From Selaginella moellendorffii (Eukaryota > Streptophyta > Lycopodiopsida > Selaginellales > Selaginellaceae), in the NCBI RefSeq assembly GCF_000143415.4, contig NW_003314321.1, positions 1-64,000 on the forward strand: a stretch of 64,000 nucleotides of DNA. The letters run 5' to 3'. The position numbers were made by a program, and so were the translations under genes. Below the pieces are notes generated by a model. The model searched no databases. It was not told the DNA's origin and worked only from the letters and a program-made list of their open reading frames with translations. Numbering within the stretch: position 1 is the first letter of the stretch; each line of letters starts with the position of its first letter. Shown piece after piece: positions 18,430-28,547 of the stretch.

Positions 18430-21063
18430 TCAGCCACAGTAAGTGTTGGAGAGCATGACATAGGTGGTGTGGTGCCTGGGATCCATCCCAAACAACTCGT
18501 CGGCAGCTCGTCTCCCAAGCACCAAATCTCCATGGTTGCTACATCCCCCAAGCAAGCTCCTCCATGTCACGGCGCTGGCCGGATCTGGGAGCTTCTCGAT
18601 CAGCGCCTCGGCCTCCCCGAGCTTCCCAGCCCGGCACAGCAGATCCACAATGCTGCCGTAGTGATCCGGCCCCGGATCAATCTCATACTCGCCCCGCATC
18701 AGCTGGAAGCACTCGTACGCCTTGTCTAGCAGCCCCGCGTGACTACACGCCGAGAGTATCACCGTGAGCGTCACCTTGTCCGGCGACCACCCTGCTTGTT
18801 CCATCCCTCTCACCAGTTCCACCGCCTGGAGCGCCTGTCCGTGCTGGGCACACGCCGTGATCATCGAGTTCCAGGTGATCAAGTCGCCGTGGTACGAGCC
18901 CATCGCGTGGAACATCGCTTGCGAGACTTCCCAGCTTCCACACCGCGAGTACATGGTGACCAGCGCGTTGAAGAGGCCTGTGTCAGATTCCAGCGAGAGG
19001 TTGAGCTCGGAAACGAGGCCGTGAAGCTTCTTGCCGTGCGAGAGGCTGGCGTGCGAGGCACAGGCCGAGAGCATGGTGAGCAGCGTCACTCTGTCCACTC
19101 TTATCCCTTCCAGTAGCATCCGGGCGAAGAGCCTGACGACCACGGCTTCGTTTTCCTGCTGCTCGTGTGGAGCCTCTGAAGGACGCTGTCTCTGTTGGAT
19201 GCACGCCCCTAGCATCGAGTTCCAGGTGACCGTGTCTGAGTGCTGCATCCTCTCGAAGATCTCCCAGGCGGTGTCCACGTCTCCACTCTTGGCGTACATG
19301 TTTACCAGCAAAGTTCCCACTGTGGAGTCCAGATCAAGCAAGCACTCGGCAACCTGTTCGTGGATTCTGCGGCCTTCCACGGACGATCCAAGAGCAGCCA
19401 CTGCGTTGAGCACCGAGACGAATACGCTCTTTCTCGGTCGCGTTCCCTCCTGCTGCATTCTCCGGTAGAAACTCAAAGCTTCCTCCGGTTTGCCCTGCTG
19501 CGTGTGCGCGTTGATGAGCGCGTTCCAGGTGAGAGCGTCCCGGAACTCGTCAGGCACGCTGCTGAAAATCTCCCTGGCAATTAGAAGCTCCCCACATTTG
19601 CCATACATGTTTACCAGAGCGGTGAAGACGTCGGTGGATTCGACCCCGGTCTCCCGGACCAAGTAGTGCACGAGCTTGCCTTGCTTGAGCGCTCCCAAGT
19701 TGGAGCAAGCGTTCAGTGCAGCTACAAAGACTCCATCCTCGGGAATCAAGCCGTGCGAATGCATAAGGTGGAATTCTCTCAGCACGTCCTGGTCGTGTCC
19801 CTGCTGGGAAGCATACGCTGCAACAATCGAGTTCCATGAAACTGAGTCCGGGACCAAAATCTCACCAAGCACGCTCTCAGCAACATCCAAATACCCGCAC
19901 TTCCCAAACAAGCTCACCAATGCAGTCTTAACCAAATCATCTCCAAACAACCCACACTCAACCACGCAGTCGACGACAGTCTTACCAGCAGTCATCTCGG
20001 CCAGGCCCGCGCAAGCGTTGAGAGCAGCCAGAAAAGTCACCTTGTTGGCGCTGACGCCTTCCAGCTGCATGAGGCTGAAAAGCTCCACGGCCTGGACAAA
20101 GTTCCTGGTCTGCGTGTATGCTCCCATCAGCGAGTTCCAGGCAACCGGAGCCGCGTGCTTGTCACCCATCTCGTCGAAGAGCTGTCTTGCTCGGTCAACA
20201 TCTCCGCACTTCCCGTACATGTTAAGAACCGAATTGCCGACGACAACATCGGATCCATATCCATACTTGTCCGTAGCTTCGTGGATCAGTCTGCCAACAG
20301 ATAGATCTTCGGCAACAGTGCACGATGAGAGCATGCTGATGAAAGTGACTTCGTTGGGAACCACGCCACTGTTCTCCATGGCCCGGAAGATGTCCCAGAT
20401 CTGACAAGCGTGTCCTGGAACGGCTGCATGAGCTGCAATGAGAGCACTCCAAGTGATCTCATTCCTGCTTTCCATGGAACCGAAGACAGCCTCGGCGTCA
20501 GCCACGCTGCCACAGACAGCGTACATGTTGATGAGAGCCGTCCCAACGACGATGTTCGAGGTAGACAGTCCAGCTTCGTCGACCAGCCCGTGGATCCATC
20601 TGCACTCCTCGAGCCTCTCGTCACAGCACGACTTGATCACAGAGATAAAGCTTACGATGTTTGCCATCTTGGAGTCCAGCAGCAGCAGCTTCCGAAAGAG
20701 GCCCAGTCCCTGCCTGGAATGCCCGTTCTGGGCATACGCTGTGATCATCGCATTGAACGACACCACATTCTTCTCTTCGATGCCATCGAAGGCCGCAGCT
20801 GCGTCGCGCACGCAGCCCAGTCGCCCATACAAGTTGATGAGATGGTTTCCCAGAGACTTGTTCCCTCTGAATCCCCGGCGAGTGATCTCCGCCTCGAGCT
20901 GCTTGGCCGCCCTCGGCGATCCCGACCTGCTGCAAGCTTGGATCAAGCCCGCAAAACCATACACATCTATTACCTTGTCCTTGTGTCTCTCTAGATGCTG
21001 GAGTAGAGCTCTTTCCAGCTCGCAGGAGTGAGGAGGAACTGCCCATCTCCTCAGTATCATCAC
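18430..21063 (-). CDS. pentatricopeptide repeat protein, PLS class with partial E domain
   Basis: An intronless frame of 877 residues, typical for PLS-class PPR genes. Repeats of about 31-36 residues run from residue 40 almost to the end, with recurring signatures such as GNHLINLYGRLG, FNAMITAYAQNG, NSVLNMYGKCGD, WNSLMGAYTQ and ITACAQHGQALQAVELV. The C-terminus has VTWRSLLGGC and LGRRAADELF, then HTTYVMLSNTY: this is the beginning of the E motif, and the protein stops there with no E+ or DYW cytidine deaminase domain. Proteins of this build bind organelle RNA and specify C-to-U editing sites with a partner supplying the deaminase. The first 30 residues are basic (RRWAVPP) and could be part of a transit peptide. 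Confidence 0.93.
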   Translation of the reverse strand: MMILRRWAVPPHSCELERALLQHLERHKDKVIDVYGFAGLIQACSRSGSPRAAKQLEAEITRRGFRGNKSLGNHLINLYGRLGCVRDAAAAFDGIEEKNVVSFNAMITAYAQNGHSRQGLGLFRKLLLLDSKMANIVSFISVIKSCCDERLEECRWIHGLVDEAGLSTSNIVVGTALINMYAVCGSVADAEAVFGSMESRNEITWSALIAAHAAVPGHACQIWDIFRAMENSGVVPNEVTFISMLSSCTVAEDLSVGRLIHEATDKYGYGSDVVVGNSVLNMYGKCGDVDRARQLFDEMGDKHAAPVAWNSLMGAYTQTRNFVQAVELFSLMQLEGVSANKVTFLAALNACAGLAEMTAGKTVVDCVVECGLFGDDLVKTALVSLFGKCGYLDVAESVLGEILVPDSVSWNSIVAAYASQQGHDQDVLREFHLMHSHGLIPEDGVFVAALNACSNLGALKQGKLVHYLVRETGVESTDVFTALVNMYGKCGELLIAREIFSSVPDEFRDALTWNALINAHTQQGKPEEALSFYRRMQQEGTRPRKSVFVSVLNAVAALGSSVEGRRIHEQVAECLLDLDSTVGTLLVNMYAKSGDVDTAWEIFERMQHSDTVTWNSMLGACIQQRQRPSEAPHEQQENEAVVVRLFARMLLEGIRVDRVTLLTMLSACASHASLSHGKKLHGLVSELNLSLESDTGLFNALVTMYSRCGSWEVSQAMFHAMGSYHGDLITWNSMITACAQHGQALQAVELVRGMEQAGWSPDKVTLTVILSACSHAGLLDKAYECFQLMRGEYEIDPGPDHYGSIVDLLCRAGKLGEAEALIEKLPDPASAVTWRSLLGGCSNHGDLVLGRRAADELFGMDPRHHTTYVMLSNTYCG

Positions 21064-21157
21064 TCATCTCTCTAGCGCCTAAACAAAAGAAGAGAGAGGA
21101 TTGTCAAGTAAAAAAGCGTCTCAAGTTCGAAACGCTTACATGGATTTCTCTGTTCTA
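21064..21157. promoter_or_regulatory. 94-bp gap between PPR start and Cys-rich gene stop
   Basis: Both flanking genes are on the minus strand; the PPR promoter must overlap the 3' end of the Cys-rich gene. No clear motif. Confidence 0.35.
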
Positions 21158-21841
21158 TCAAGCCGAGGTCCAGAGCGAAGGATCAAACGAGTACCGTGGT
21201 TCCCACCTCCAGGCGCGACGATCGCGCGCTATCTTCGCTGGAATCCTGTTCGCCAGCATCTCATCCGTGACATGGAACTGCGATGGAGAGATTTAAGAAG
21301 AAAGGGTGTTTGATCGAGTGGGTGTTTGCTTGCACGCTAACCTTGGAAGCACATCCTCTCAAGCACGCCTTGTCGCATCTCTATTCAGCCAGAAAGAAGA
21401 AGATTGAGACATCAATGGATCGAAAATCTGGCTATTACCCGAGATTGGAACTTATTGCCGGGAGATCGGTCAAGCGCCGCGGTCCATTCAAACTTCTCGC
21501 CCTTGTAGATCGGATCCTTGTGACACAGCGCCCGGCAATTCTCGATACCTGCGATCGATCGAAACGAAACCAGATCAAGGCAAGAACAGCTGAAAATCTC
21601 AATATTCTTCCGAAATATCGTCCCGCGATGGGAATGCCAGCACTCACATTCATCCCAGCTCTCGCCGCCGCTACCGCACCCCTTCTTGCAGTACACTCGC
21701 CCTGCAAACAGAGCGTGAATCAAACACGCACACAAGAACTCCCTTGCATCTACATGGAATGTCTTTTATCGCGCCATAGCGCCGGAGGCAGGAGCTATTA
21801 CACTGCGATGCTTCCTCGTCGCGACGATCGAACGCCCCCAT
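21158..21841 (-). CDS. small cysteine-rich protein of unknown function (five exons)
   Basis: Model: exons 21754-21841, 21648-21701, 21439-21548, 21342-21380 and 21158-21277 give 136 residues. It was built from frame and splice signals only; every intron is GT-AG and 50-100 bp long. Cysteines fall in pairs: CNSSC near residue 14, VYCKKGCGSGG near 33, WDECIENCRALCHKDP near 45, a DRSPG turn near 72, and RCDKACLRGC near 85. Seven to ten Cys in this spacing suggest a disulfide-rich or metal-binding fold. I have a vague memory of conserved plant proteins with the GCGxGGExWxEC and DRSPG motifs, but cannot name a function. No signal peptide: the N-terminus is charged (MGAFDRRDEE), so a cytosolic or mitochondrial intermembrane location would be possible. 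The last intron and the C-terminal 40 residues are the least certain part. Confidence 0.6.
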
Positions 21842-22074
21842 CTCCAACTAAGAACCCTAAAACTTGGAATAAACTAGACTAGTCAAGAAGAATATCCTTA
21901 TTTAATTTGAAAACAACCAAACGAGTCTTCTATACAGTAGTAGCACTGCCTTTCGCTCTCCCGGGCCTTCGATAGAAAAAAGAAAAGCACGGCCTTTCTT
22001 CGCTCGAGGAAATCAATCACCTGTAAGGATATGTTGGTGTGTGTACTCTATATACACAAAGCTGGCTTGGATTT
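21842..22074. other. short intergenic region
   Basis: About 230 bp holding the promoter of the Cys-rich gene (an AACCCTAAA telo-box type motif on the plus strand at 21852-21861 lies just before its start) and the 3' UTR of the SNF7 gene. Confidence 0.4.
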
Positions 22075-23045
22075 TCACAAGGCCATCTCGGCTTGCAAGG
22101 CAGCAAGCTCGTCGTCCTCGGCGGTGCTTTGCTTTTGTGCTGGAGCTCGCTGGCGAGCTGGTTGCGCCGGACGCGCTGGAGCTGCTGGGAGCTGTGTCGC
22201 TGGAGCCGTGGTCGCTGGCTTGAGGAGTTCCTCCTCCAGTTCCAGGCCTTCCAGATCTTCCAGCTCTTGCTCCAATTCATCCTGGAAAGTTGTGTTGTTT
22301 AGATAACATGAGATGGATCGCATCTGGATTGAGCTCGCTTACCTCGTCGAAGTCTGTGCCTCCGAATGGCGAAGACAACGCTTCTTGGATTTGCTTCATG
22401 TTGTCTGTCTGTTCGTTGATCTCGTCCATGGTCTTGTCTACGTCATCAATGTTTCTGGAGAAGAAAACCACAGAAAGGATAAGAGAAAACTGGGAAGAGT
22501 ACGAGAACTTACGTCTCTGCTTGTATTTGTTTCATGGCATGAGCCCCACTTCTCAGCGCGTCGACGGTTTCGGTAGTGGCTTTAGCACCCTCGAGCATAA
22601 TCATCTGTGCAGACAAAGCACAAAAACCTTGGGAGTTTCGTCACGAAAAAAAACCATTTTGAAGATCCACTCTACCTGATCGTGAATGCGAAGCTGGAAG
22701 TTCCCAAGTTGCTCTACTTGAATCTCGTAGAGCTTCTTTCTCTTCAAGCACGCAATAGCACCTACACACAACATACTGTTGACAGAAGAAAAATTAAAGG
22801 ACACAAACCCTTTTTGTTCTTCTCCCGAGTGAATCCTTTCGCCCTCTCCACCTCCGCCGCGATCTTCTTCTGCAGCACGCGCTCCTTCTTCTCGAGCATC
22901 TCGAGCGTCTGCCGGGATCGAATTGATGAGAAACCCCCCAAACCCGAGAGCCACAAAATTCTCTTACCTCGTTGAGCTTGTCGAGCGTCGCTACTGTGGT
23001 CGCAGCTGCCTCCTGCTTGGGCTTGCCGAAGAATCGGGTAAACAT
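22075..23045 (-). CDS. VPS32: ESCRT-III subunit VPS32/SNF7 (CHMP4 homologue)
   Basis: Six exons (22968-23045, 22809-22908, 22676-22761, 22513-22604, 22343-22454, 22075-22281) give 224 residues, the usual size. SNF7 polymerises on endosome membranes into filaments that drive intraluminal vesicle scission. The N-terminal MFTRFFGKPK is the membrane-inserting amphipathic start of CHMP4 proteins; a basic helical hairpin follows (EKKERVLQKKIAAEVERA, LKRKKLYEIQVEQL), then acidic helices (DDVDKTMDEINEQTDNM), and the acidic C-terminal tail has an EEELLKPAT and LAALQAEMAL element that corresponds to the MIM/ALIX-binding region. Start choice: the upstream frame with other starts does not give the conserved MFxRxFG. 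Confidence 0.93.
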
Positions 23046-23221
23046 GATGGCGATGCCGGGCCACTAGCTCTGGCGATCTAATACGAATCTACAAACCTAA
23101 ATGGCTCCTCTTTTTAGGGTTCTTCGAGCGCGTGGACACGTCACCAGAACAAAGGGCAAAATCTTAGCCCTATCTTTGGATTTCAAATTTTCAAAAAGCC
23201 CTAGTTTCTTCCCGAATTTGA

Positions 23222-23795
23222 TCAGTCGATTCCAGCGGCTTTCATCAGATTGGAGAATTCCCTGAAATTGAGATGAGAATCTCTGTCCTCGTCGTACGCG
23301 CCAAAGATAGTTTGCACCAGCTGCGAGCGAAATCACAAGAAAATTGCTGGAGATCATCCAAATTTCTCATCAGTTACCTGGGTGATCTGGGGCTGGAGAA
23401 GCTGATCGTTTGCTAGAAGCATGGCATCCGCAACTTCATACTTGGAGAGCTTGCCATCCGCGTCTTTGTCGTAAAACTTGAAAAGAACTGCCAAGAACAC
23501 ACCATCAATATGCGAAGAGATTTGGGAGAAATTCACTGACCATCAAGCCGGGAAGAGCCCATGACACCCGCATTCATCGTCCTGTTTGTCATCACGGCGT
23601 CGCAAATCTCCCTGAAGCTGATCTTGCCGCTCTTGTCCTGGTCCACCACGACAAATAGCCTCTCGATGCATTGATTCCCTGCAAGAATCGACCAGGATTG
23701 GATCGAGGGGAGGGGGAAAATCGAGACCCAAGAGTACCTGGGCCAAACAATGCCAAGAATTTGTCTCGCGTGATCTCGGCGGCCTCCTTGTCCAT
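23222..23795 (-). CDS. EF-hand calcium-binding protein
   Basis: Four exons (23738-23795, 23541-23678, 23378-23487, 23222-23320) give 134 residues. Three EF loops are readable: DQDKSGKISFRE and DKDADGKLSKYE are canonical 12-residue loops, and DEDRDSHLNFRE is nearly so but has Ser in place of the invariant Gly at loop position 6. A fourth, N-terminal helix-loop (EITRDKFLALFGPG) is degenerate. The protein is probably a cytosolic calcium sensor; I cannot assign it to CBL, CML or another named subgroup. An upstream ATG at 23950 opens Met-Gly-Asn-Ile-Ser-Cys, a perfect N-myristoylation/palmitoylation signal, and could be joined by an additional intron (see findings); so the N-terminus is uncertain. 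Confidence 0.8.
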
Positions 23796-23950
23796 GGCGC
23801 CCGAGTATCGGCATCTCGCGCGCCTCCTCTCCGTGAACGTCACTAGAAATCCCCTAGCAAGAAAGAAATTGAGCTCACTCGCGCCTCGAATCGATCTGGA
23901 GGGGTTTCGTTACTTCTGGGCCCGCTCGCGAAGCAGCTGATGTTTCCCAT

Positions 23951-24107
23951 CGATCCCTCGGCCACGGCATTTTCGAAAACATTAGGGCTAGATTTTCGCG
24001 GGAACATTCAGCCGGCGCGCCCGCGCCACGTCATTCCAACCGTCGCCACGTTTGCGAGGAATTCTATCACTTTTAATCTTAGCTTTTTTGCCATTGATAT
24101 CTCTATA
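23951..24107. other. short intergenic region between the EF-hand and reductase genes
   Basis: About 150 bp. It must contain the EF-hand promoter and the reductase 3' UTR. No motif stands out. Confidence 0.35.
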
Positions 24108-25402
24108 TCAATAGAGTGTGTCAGTCAAGGAGAACAAGCCCCGATGATAAAAGTTCTCTAGGCAGTCGTCAAACATGTCCTCCACCGATCTAAACTTGAG
24201 CCCAAGTTTCTCGAGCTTGGATGTGTCTAGCGTGTAGTATTTCGATTTGTATGACTCTGGAAACCTGGAGGACGAGGCGAAAACTCAAACTTAAGATCGA
24301 GATTCGAGTGATCAAAGCACTTACTTGGTGGGGACTTTGAACTGCGGGTACCTCATCGCGAGGAGCTCGCCGAGCTTGTCGTTGTCCATCACTGTGGAGG
24401 AACATATGTAGCGGCCTCGAGCTCCAGGAGCCTCCATCACGAGGATGTGAGCGAGAGCAACGTCTTCGACGTGGACGTACCCCATCCTTGGGTAGATCGA
24501 GAACTTCTTAGCGTCGCCTGGATCAAAGAGAAGATCTGATGTCATAGACGGAAAAGAAAATGAAAATGAAACAAAGCGTGCCTTTGAGTAAGCCAAGCAC
24601 GTCCAGAGCGGTGCTGCTTAAGTTCTTGGGGAGCACCGGACCGACTACGAAGCTTGGAAGCACCGTGACAAGATCGAGGTTGTTTTTCTCGGCGAATTCC
24701 CACGCTCTTCTCTCGGCAACGGTCTTCGCCAGGTAGTACCACATCTGTGAAACATGAAAAGGTCTAGCAGCAAGATAAAACTTTGAGCCACAGACCTTGT
24801 ATTTCCTGCAAAAGTCTTCCGAACTCCAAGAGGTATCGTCAAGGACTGAGTTGAACGGCATCTCAGGCATGAAACGAATCGCCGACGTCGAAGAAGTCAG
24901 CACAACACGCCGGACTGAAGGAGCTTTCGCACACGACTTTAAGACGTTCAGTGTGCCATTCACTGCCGGCGCAATCATCTCCAGCTGGGAGAAAACAAAA
25001 AGCATGAATAAACTCGTGTGAAGACGGAGAGCTGATGCACTACCTCTGGATCGACAGTGAAAGCAGTAACTGGCGAAGCTGTATGGAAAACTCCTCGGCA
25101 GCCTCTCACAACGTCATCGAAGCTACCCTCGGTTAGCAAGTCGGCTTCTCGCAGCTCCAGCCTTTCCGACGCTCCAGGAAGACGCAGCAAGTGAGACACC
25201 TTGTCAGCATTTCCTGTGATCATGATATCAGGCGATAGTCTTCCAGGAAGCAAAAGAAAAAGTACATACCGGGATCTCGAACAGTGGCTCGAACATAGTA
25301 TCCTCGCTCCAGCAGACACTTGACGAGGCACGAAGCCAAGAAACCATTCGCTCCAGTAACACAGACAAGCTCCCCTGGAGAGCTCTGTGCTGCCTCACCC
25401 AT
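24108..25402 (-). CDS. cinnamoyl-CoA reductase-like / dihydroflavonol-reductase-like NADP oxidoreductase
   Basis: Six exons (25270-25402, 25044-25213, 24796-24984, 24582-24744, 24325-24517, 24108-24264) give 334 residues, the family size. The Rossmann start [14 protein letters not shown] lies at residues about 14-27. Catalytic residues of the extended SDR fold are Ser in LTSSTSAI and the YxxxK of [10 protein letters not shown]. Genuine lignin CCRs carry NWYCYGK at this site; here it is MWYYLAK, so a CCR-like reductase acting on another aldehyde, ketone or CoA ester is more likely. [16 protein letters not shown] and the C-terminal [16 protein letters not shown] are usual for the group. Exon 4 ends with a GC donor (AAAG|GCACGC). 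Substrate cannot be told. Confidence 0.88.
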
Positions 25403-25586
25403 CCTCCTCCTCCCGAAAAATCAGTTGAAAAAATTCCTCACTTTATACCGCTTTTCCTCCGTTCCTCAAAATTAAAGTAGCACTGTCCGTTCGTCACAGT
25501 CTTTCTGCCGCACCAAATAAATCGGAGGCCACATTCTCACCTCATGTTACCAGGACGACAAGAAATCTTTAACTTCCTCGCATACA
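25403..25586. promoter_or_regulatory. reductase promoter and PPR 3' UTR
   Basis: 184 bp; both genes are on the minus strand. A TTTATACC motif at 25441-25448 (read as GGTATAAA on the minus strand) is a good TATA box 39-46 bp before the reductase start codon. Confidence 0.5.
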
Positions 25587-27496
25587 CTAGTCCAGGCTGG
25601 GGTCATCGTGAACTTCCGTGCACCAGACCCTCTTCTTCCTTTTATAGTACCGATTAACTTTTCTAAGCAGCTGTTTAACTTTCCTGCGCGGTCCTCTTCC
25701 AAACCATCTCCTCTTGACCGCATCATCTTCCCATCTTAACCATTGCAAGTGTGGCTTTCCAAAGACTTTCCTCTCAAACCGGTCCTCCTCGAACTGTTTC
25801 CTTATGGGCTTGAGCTGTAGTATAAGTTCCCGGATCTCGTCGTTTGGCTCGAATCCCAGCATAACCATTCTCTTGATCAAGCCATGAGCAGGTTCTTTGG
25901 CCACCACGTAAGTCTTGAACAAGAGTGTAAACATCCGAATATCCCTGTGCTTGCAAGCCTTGCAGTGCTTAAACATCGCCAGAGCACTGGTAACATCACC
26001 CCTCTCCGCATAAATGCTCATAACTTCCAGCATGGTTTCATACCACAGCTTGGTAGACCTGTACCGGACGAGGCTTTGGCCTTCTTCGTACGCCTCGATG
26101 GCCCAGTCCTTCTCGTTTCGCTTGATATAACCCTTGATAAAGTAGTGGTAGAGCTCAGGGACCGGTCGAGCTTTGTATTTTGCCGGATAGTCATAGAGTA
26201 CTTCGGTCGCCTTGTCCATGAGCCCGTTCTTGGTATAAGCTCCAGCCATGACGATAAACTGCCTGTACTCCTTACGTACTCCACGACACTTTCTTAGTTC
26301 CTCAAAGATCTCTTCAGCTCTTCCAATGTTTCCGGCGCTTCCAAGAGCCTCGATCATGAAAAGATGGTTGTGCACCGCTACGAGAGGCCTGCTGTTGAGT
26401 ATTCCCCACACTCTTTCGATCCCCTCCATGTCTTTCAAAAGGCCGTAGAGGAGGAGAATTTTGTTGTACACCTTGCGTTGCTTCTTGAAGCGGCCATTTC
26501 TAATTCCTGCCTCCGCTGCTCCGAGTGCTGCGTGAGCCTTCTCGGGGAAACCAGCTTGAATGTACGCCGAGGCAATAAAGATATAAGTCCATGCGTTGGA
26601 CCTTCCCATGAGCTCTAGCTCCTCGACAATCTCCTCCATCCCAGAAAGATCGCCATGCCGACGTTTGATCCACAGGTGAGTGTTGAGGAAATGCGGATGA
26701 AAGTGAAGACCGAGCGACCTTGCTTCTACCACCAACGCTGGGATTCTACGCTCGAGCCCCAGATAATGGAAGAGCAGCGTCATCTGTTCCAACGAGAATG
26801 CAGAGACGAGGCCCAGCTCTCTGATCTTGTCCATGACTACCACAGCCTTCTCGAGCATCCTGTTCCTCACATACCCGGCCAGTATATAGTTGTAAGCTTC
26901 CTCGGTCTTCTTGTCGTCAGGAAGCCTGTTAAACGCCATCTCGGCTAGATACATATCGACGTGCGCGTAGTAATCCACTTGGAGGACATAGTCTCGATCA
27001 TCGATCTCGAAAGCTTTCTGGAAGAGCAGCCAATTTCCAACCTTTACATTCGAAACAAAAGAAAAAAAACTCCTCCTTAGCTCTTGCAAAGAAAAACAAA
27101 ACGAGAAGAACTTACATCTAGAGCCGTCTTGTATTTTTGCCGCTTGGTCAGCTTGCGGATGATCGACAAAACCATGGGTTTGGAATCAATCTCTCCCATA
27201 TCCACGAGCCAGTTAATGTAGGAAGCAACTCTATGCCCAGGAACGTCACGCACCTTGTCCCAAACGAGCTCCAGCTTATCCTGATATTCCATATTCCTCC
27301 GATCCAGCTGAGGCAACACAATGCTCCTCTCCTCTGGCCGCCACAAGAGATCGATTTCCTGCCTGGAACCCTGAGGATCATCCGTCCCACCAGCGCTCCC
27401 GGGATTCCCAGCAGCCGTGCCGCAGCGCCGCCGCAGCGCCATCGCTCCAGCGCTCGAGGAAATCGCGACGATCCCCCGCATTCCCGCCAGGCGCAT
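25587..27496 (-). CDS. P-class pentatricopeptide repeat protein, organelle targeted
   Basis: Two exons (27116-27496 and 25587-27041) give 611 residues. The N-terminus (MRLAGMRG ... ALRRRCGTAAGN) is rich in Arg, Ala and Ser and lacks acids, as in mitochondrial presequences. From residue 60 on there are about ten PPR-like helical pairs, among them AYNYILAGYVRNRMLEKA, WTYIFIASAYIQAGFPEKA, FIVMAGAYTKNGLMDKA and MLEVMSIYAERGDVTSALAMF. There are no L or S spacers and no E or DYW domain, so it is P class; the long basic tail (RRKVKQLLRKVNRYYKRKKR) could contact RNA. Members of this subgroup are known to stabilise or help translate organelle transcripts; the target cannot be inferred. Confidence 0.88.
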
Positions 27497-27707
27497 CGCT
27501 CACCGCCATACAAGCGCGTCGAAGAACCCTAAACCCTTGGAATCTAACGCCAGCCACTTGCCGGCCGCCACGTCGCAGGGTAGAATATAATATATGTGAT
27601 ACCCGTCTTCTAGGGTTTTCCAGTTCGTGCCCCTTCGTTGTTTGTGCGAAGCGAAGCGCCTTAGATTCAATCGCGAGCGGCGGCAAGAACAACAGTAGAT
27701 CAAGTTC
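27497..27707. promoter_or_regulatory. divergent promoter of the P-class PPR and eIF1, with telo-box
   Basis: 211 bp between the two start codons. AACCCTAAA at 27525-27533 is a telo-box, an element common in promoters of plant translation and ribosome genes. Orientation relative to eIF1 is proximal to the other gene, but such boxes act at short distances in both directions. Confidence 0.55.
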
Positions 27708-28269
27708 ATGTCTGAGGCTGACATCCAGATTCCTGGCGCCTACGGTAAGGATCTGAGGATCGAGGAAGAAATCCCCGACCCCCAATTCTCTTCGCCCCGC
27801 CCAATTAGGTTGATTCTCCCCATCTTTCTCACGGATTTGTCTGCCAGATCCCTTTGCCGAAGCGAATGCTGAGGAATCCGGTGGTGTTGGATCCGCGGAA
27901 TACGTCCATGTGAGAGTCCAGCAGCGAAATGGCCGCAAGAGCTTGACCACCGTCCAAGGCCTGCGCAAGGAGTTTAATTACAACAAGATCCTCAAGGACT
28001 TCAAAAAGGTAAGAGAGATCCATCGCCCTCTTTCCCCAGGCTAGAGCGAATTCCCCTCTTTTCTCGATCGAATTGGCTCGAATTGGCTCTAAATCTCGTC
28101 GTGGGCGACGATTGTTTGGCAGGAATTCTGCTGCAACGGCACCGTGGTGCAAGATCCGGAGCTGGGTCAGGTGATTCAGCTACAGGGCGATCAGCGCAAG
28201 AATGTGTCGCAGTTCCTCGTCCAAGCCGGAGTGGTCAAGAAGGATCTAATCAAGATACACGGTTTCTAA
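27708..28269 (+). CDS. SUI1: translation initiation factor eIF1 (SUI1)
   Basis: Three exons (27708-27744, 27848-28008, 28123-28269) give 114 residues, exactly the family size. eIF1 sits near the P site of the 40S subunit and enforces start-codon fidelity. The SUI1 core is complete: VHVRVQQRNGRKSLTTVQGL, then KILKDFKKEFCCNGTVV, GQVIQLQGDQRKNVSQFL and the end KKDLIKIHGF. The N-terminal tail DPFAEANAE is as in plant eIF1. Splice phases match the classical plant gene, with the first intron right after the short N-terminal exon. Confidence 0.96.
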
Positions 28270-28547
28270 GTGGTGGTGGGGGTATGTAGCTATAGCTGAG
28301 TGGAGAGCAAACAGGGACACGGAAAAATCACAAAAAAAAAAAAGAGAGATTGGGGGGCTCTACTCTATATGGTGTTGGTTTGTATATGTGAAAGCTATGT
28401 GAGCAATCACCAGAGACTTTGCTGATATAATCCAATGCACTGTCCATTCTGTGTATTCTATGGTGATCCCCACTTGGAAAAAGTGAACGACCTCTTCTCT
28501 TTTTACTACTTTCTTTCTTCCATCGCTTTGATCGATTTGATCCTGTG
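28270..28547. other. convergent 3' UTRs of eIF1 and DENND6
   Basis: 278 bp between two convergent stop codons; contains an A-rich tract (28331-28342) and T-rich sequence. The two 3' UTRs probably overlap. Confidence 0.5.

Noticed and set aside
24582-25005. Bona fide lignin cinnamoyl-CoA reductase
   Set aside because: The signature NWYCYGK is replaced by a different W-Y-Y-L-A-K site, so only CCR-like is claimed.
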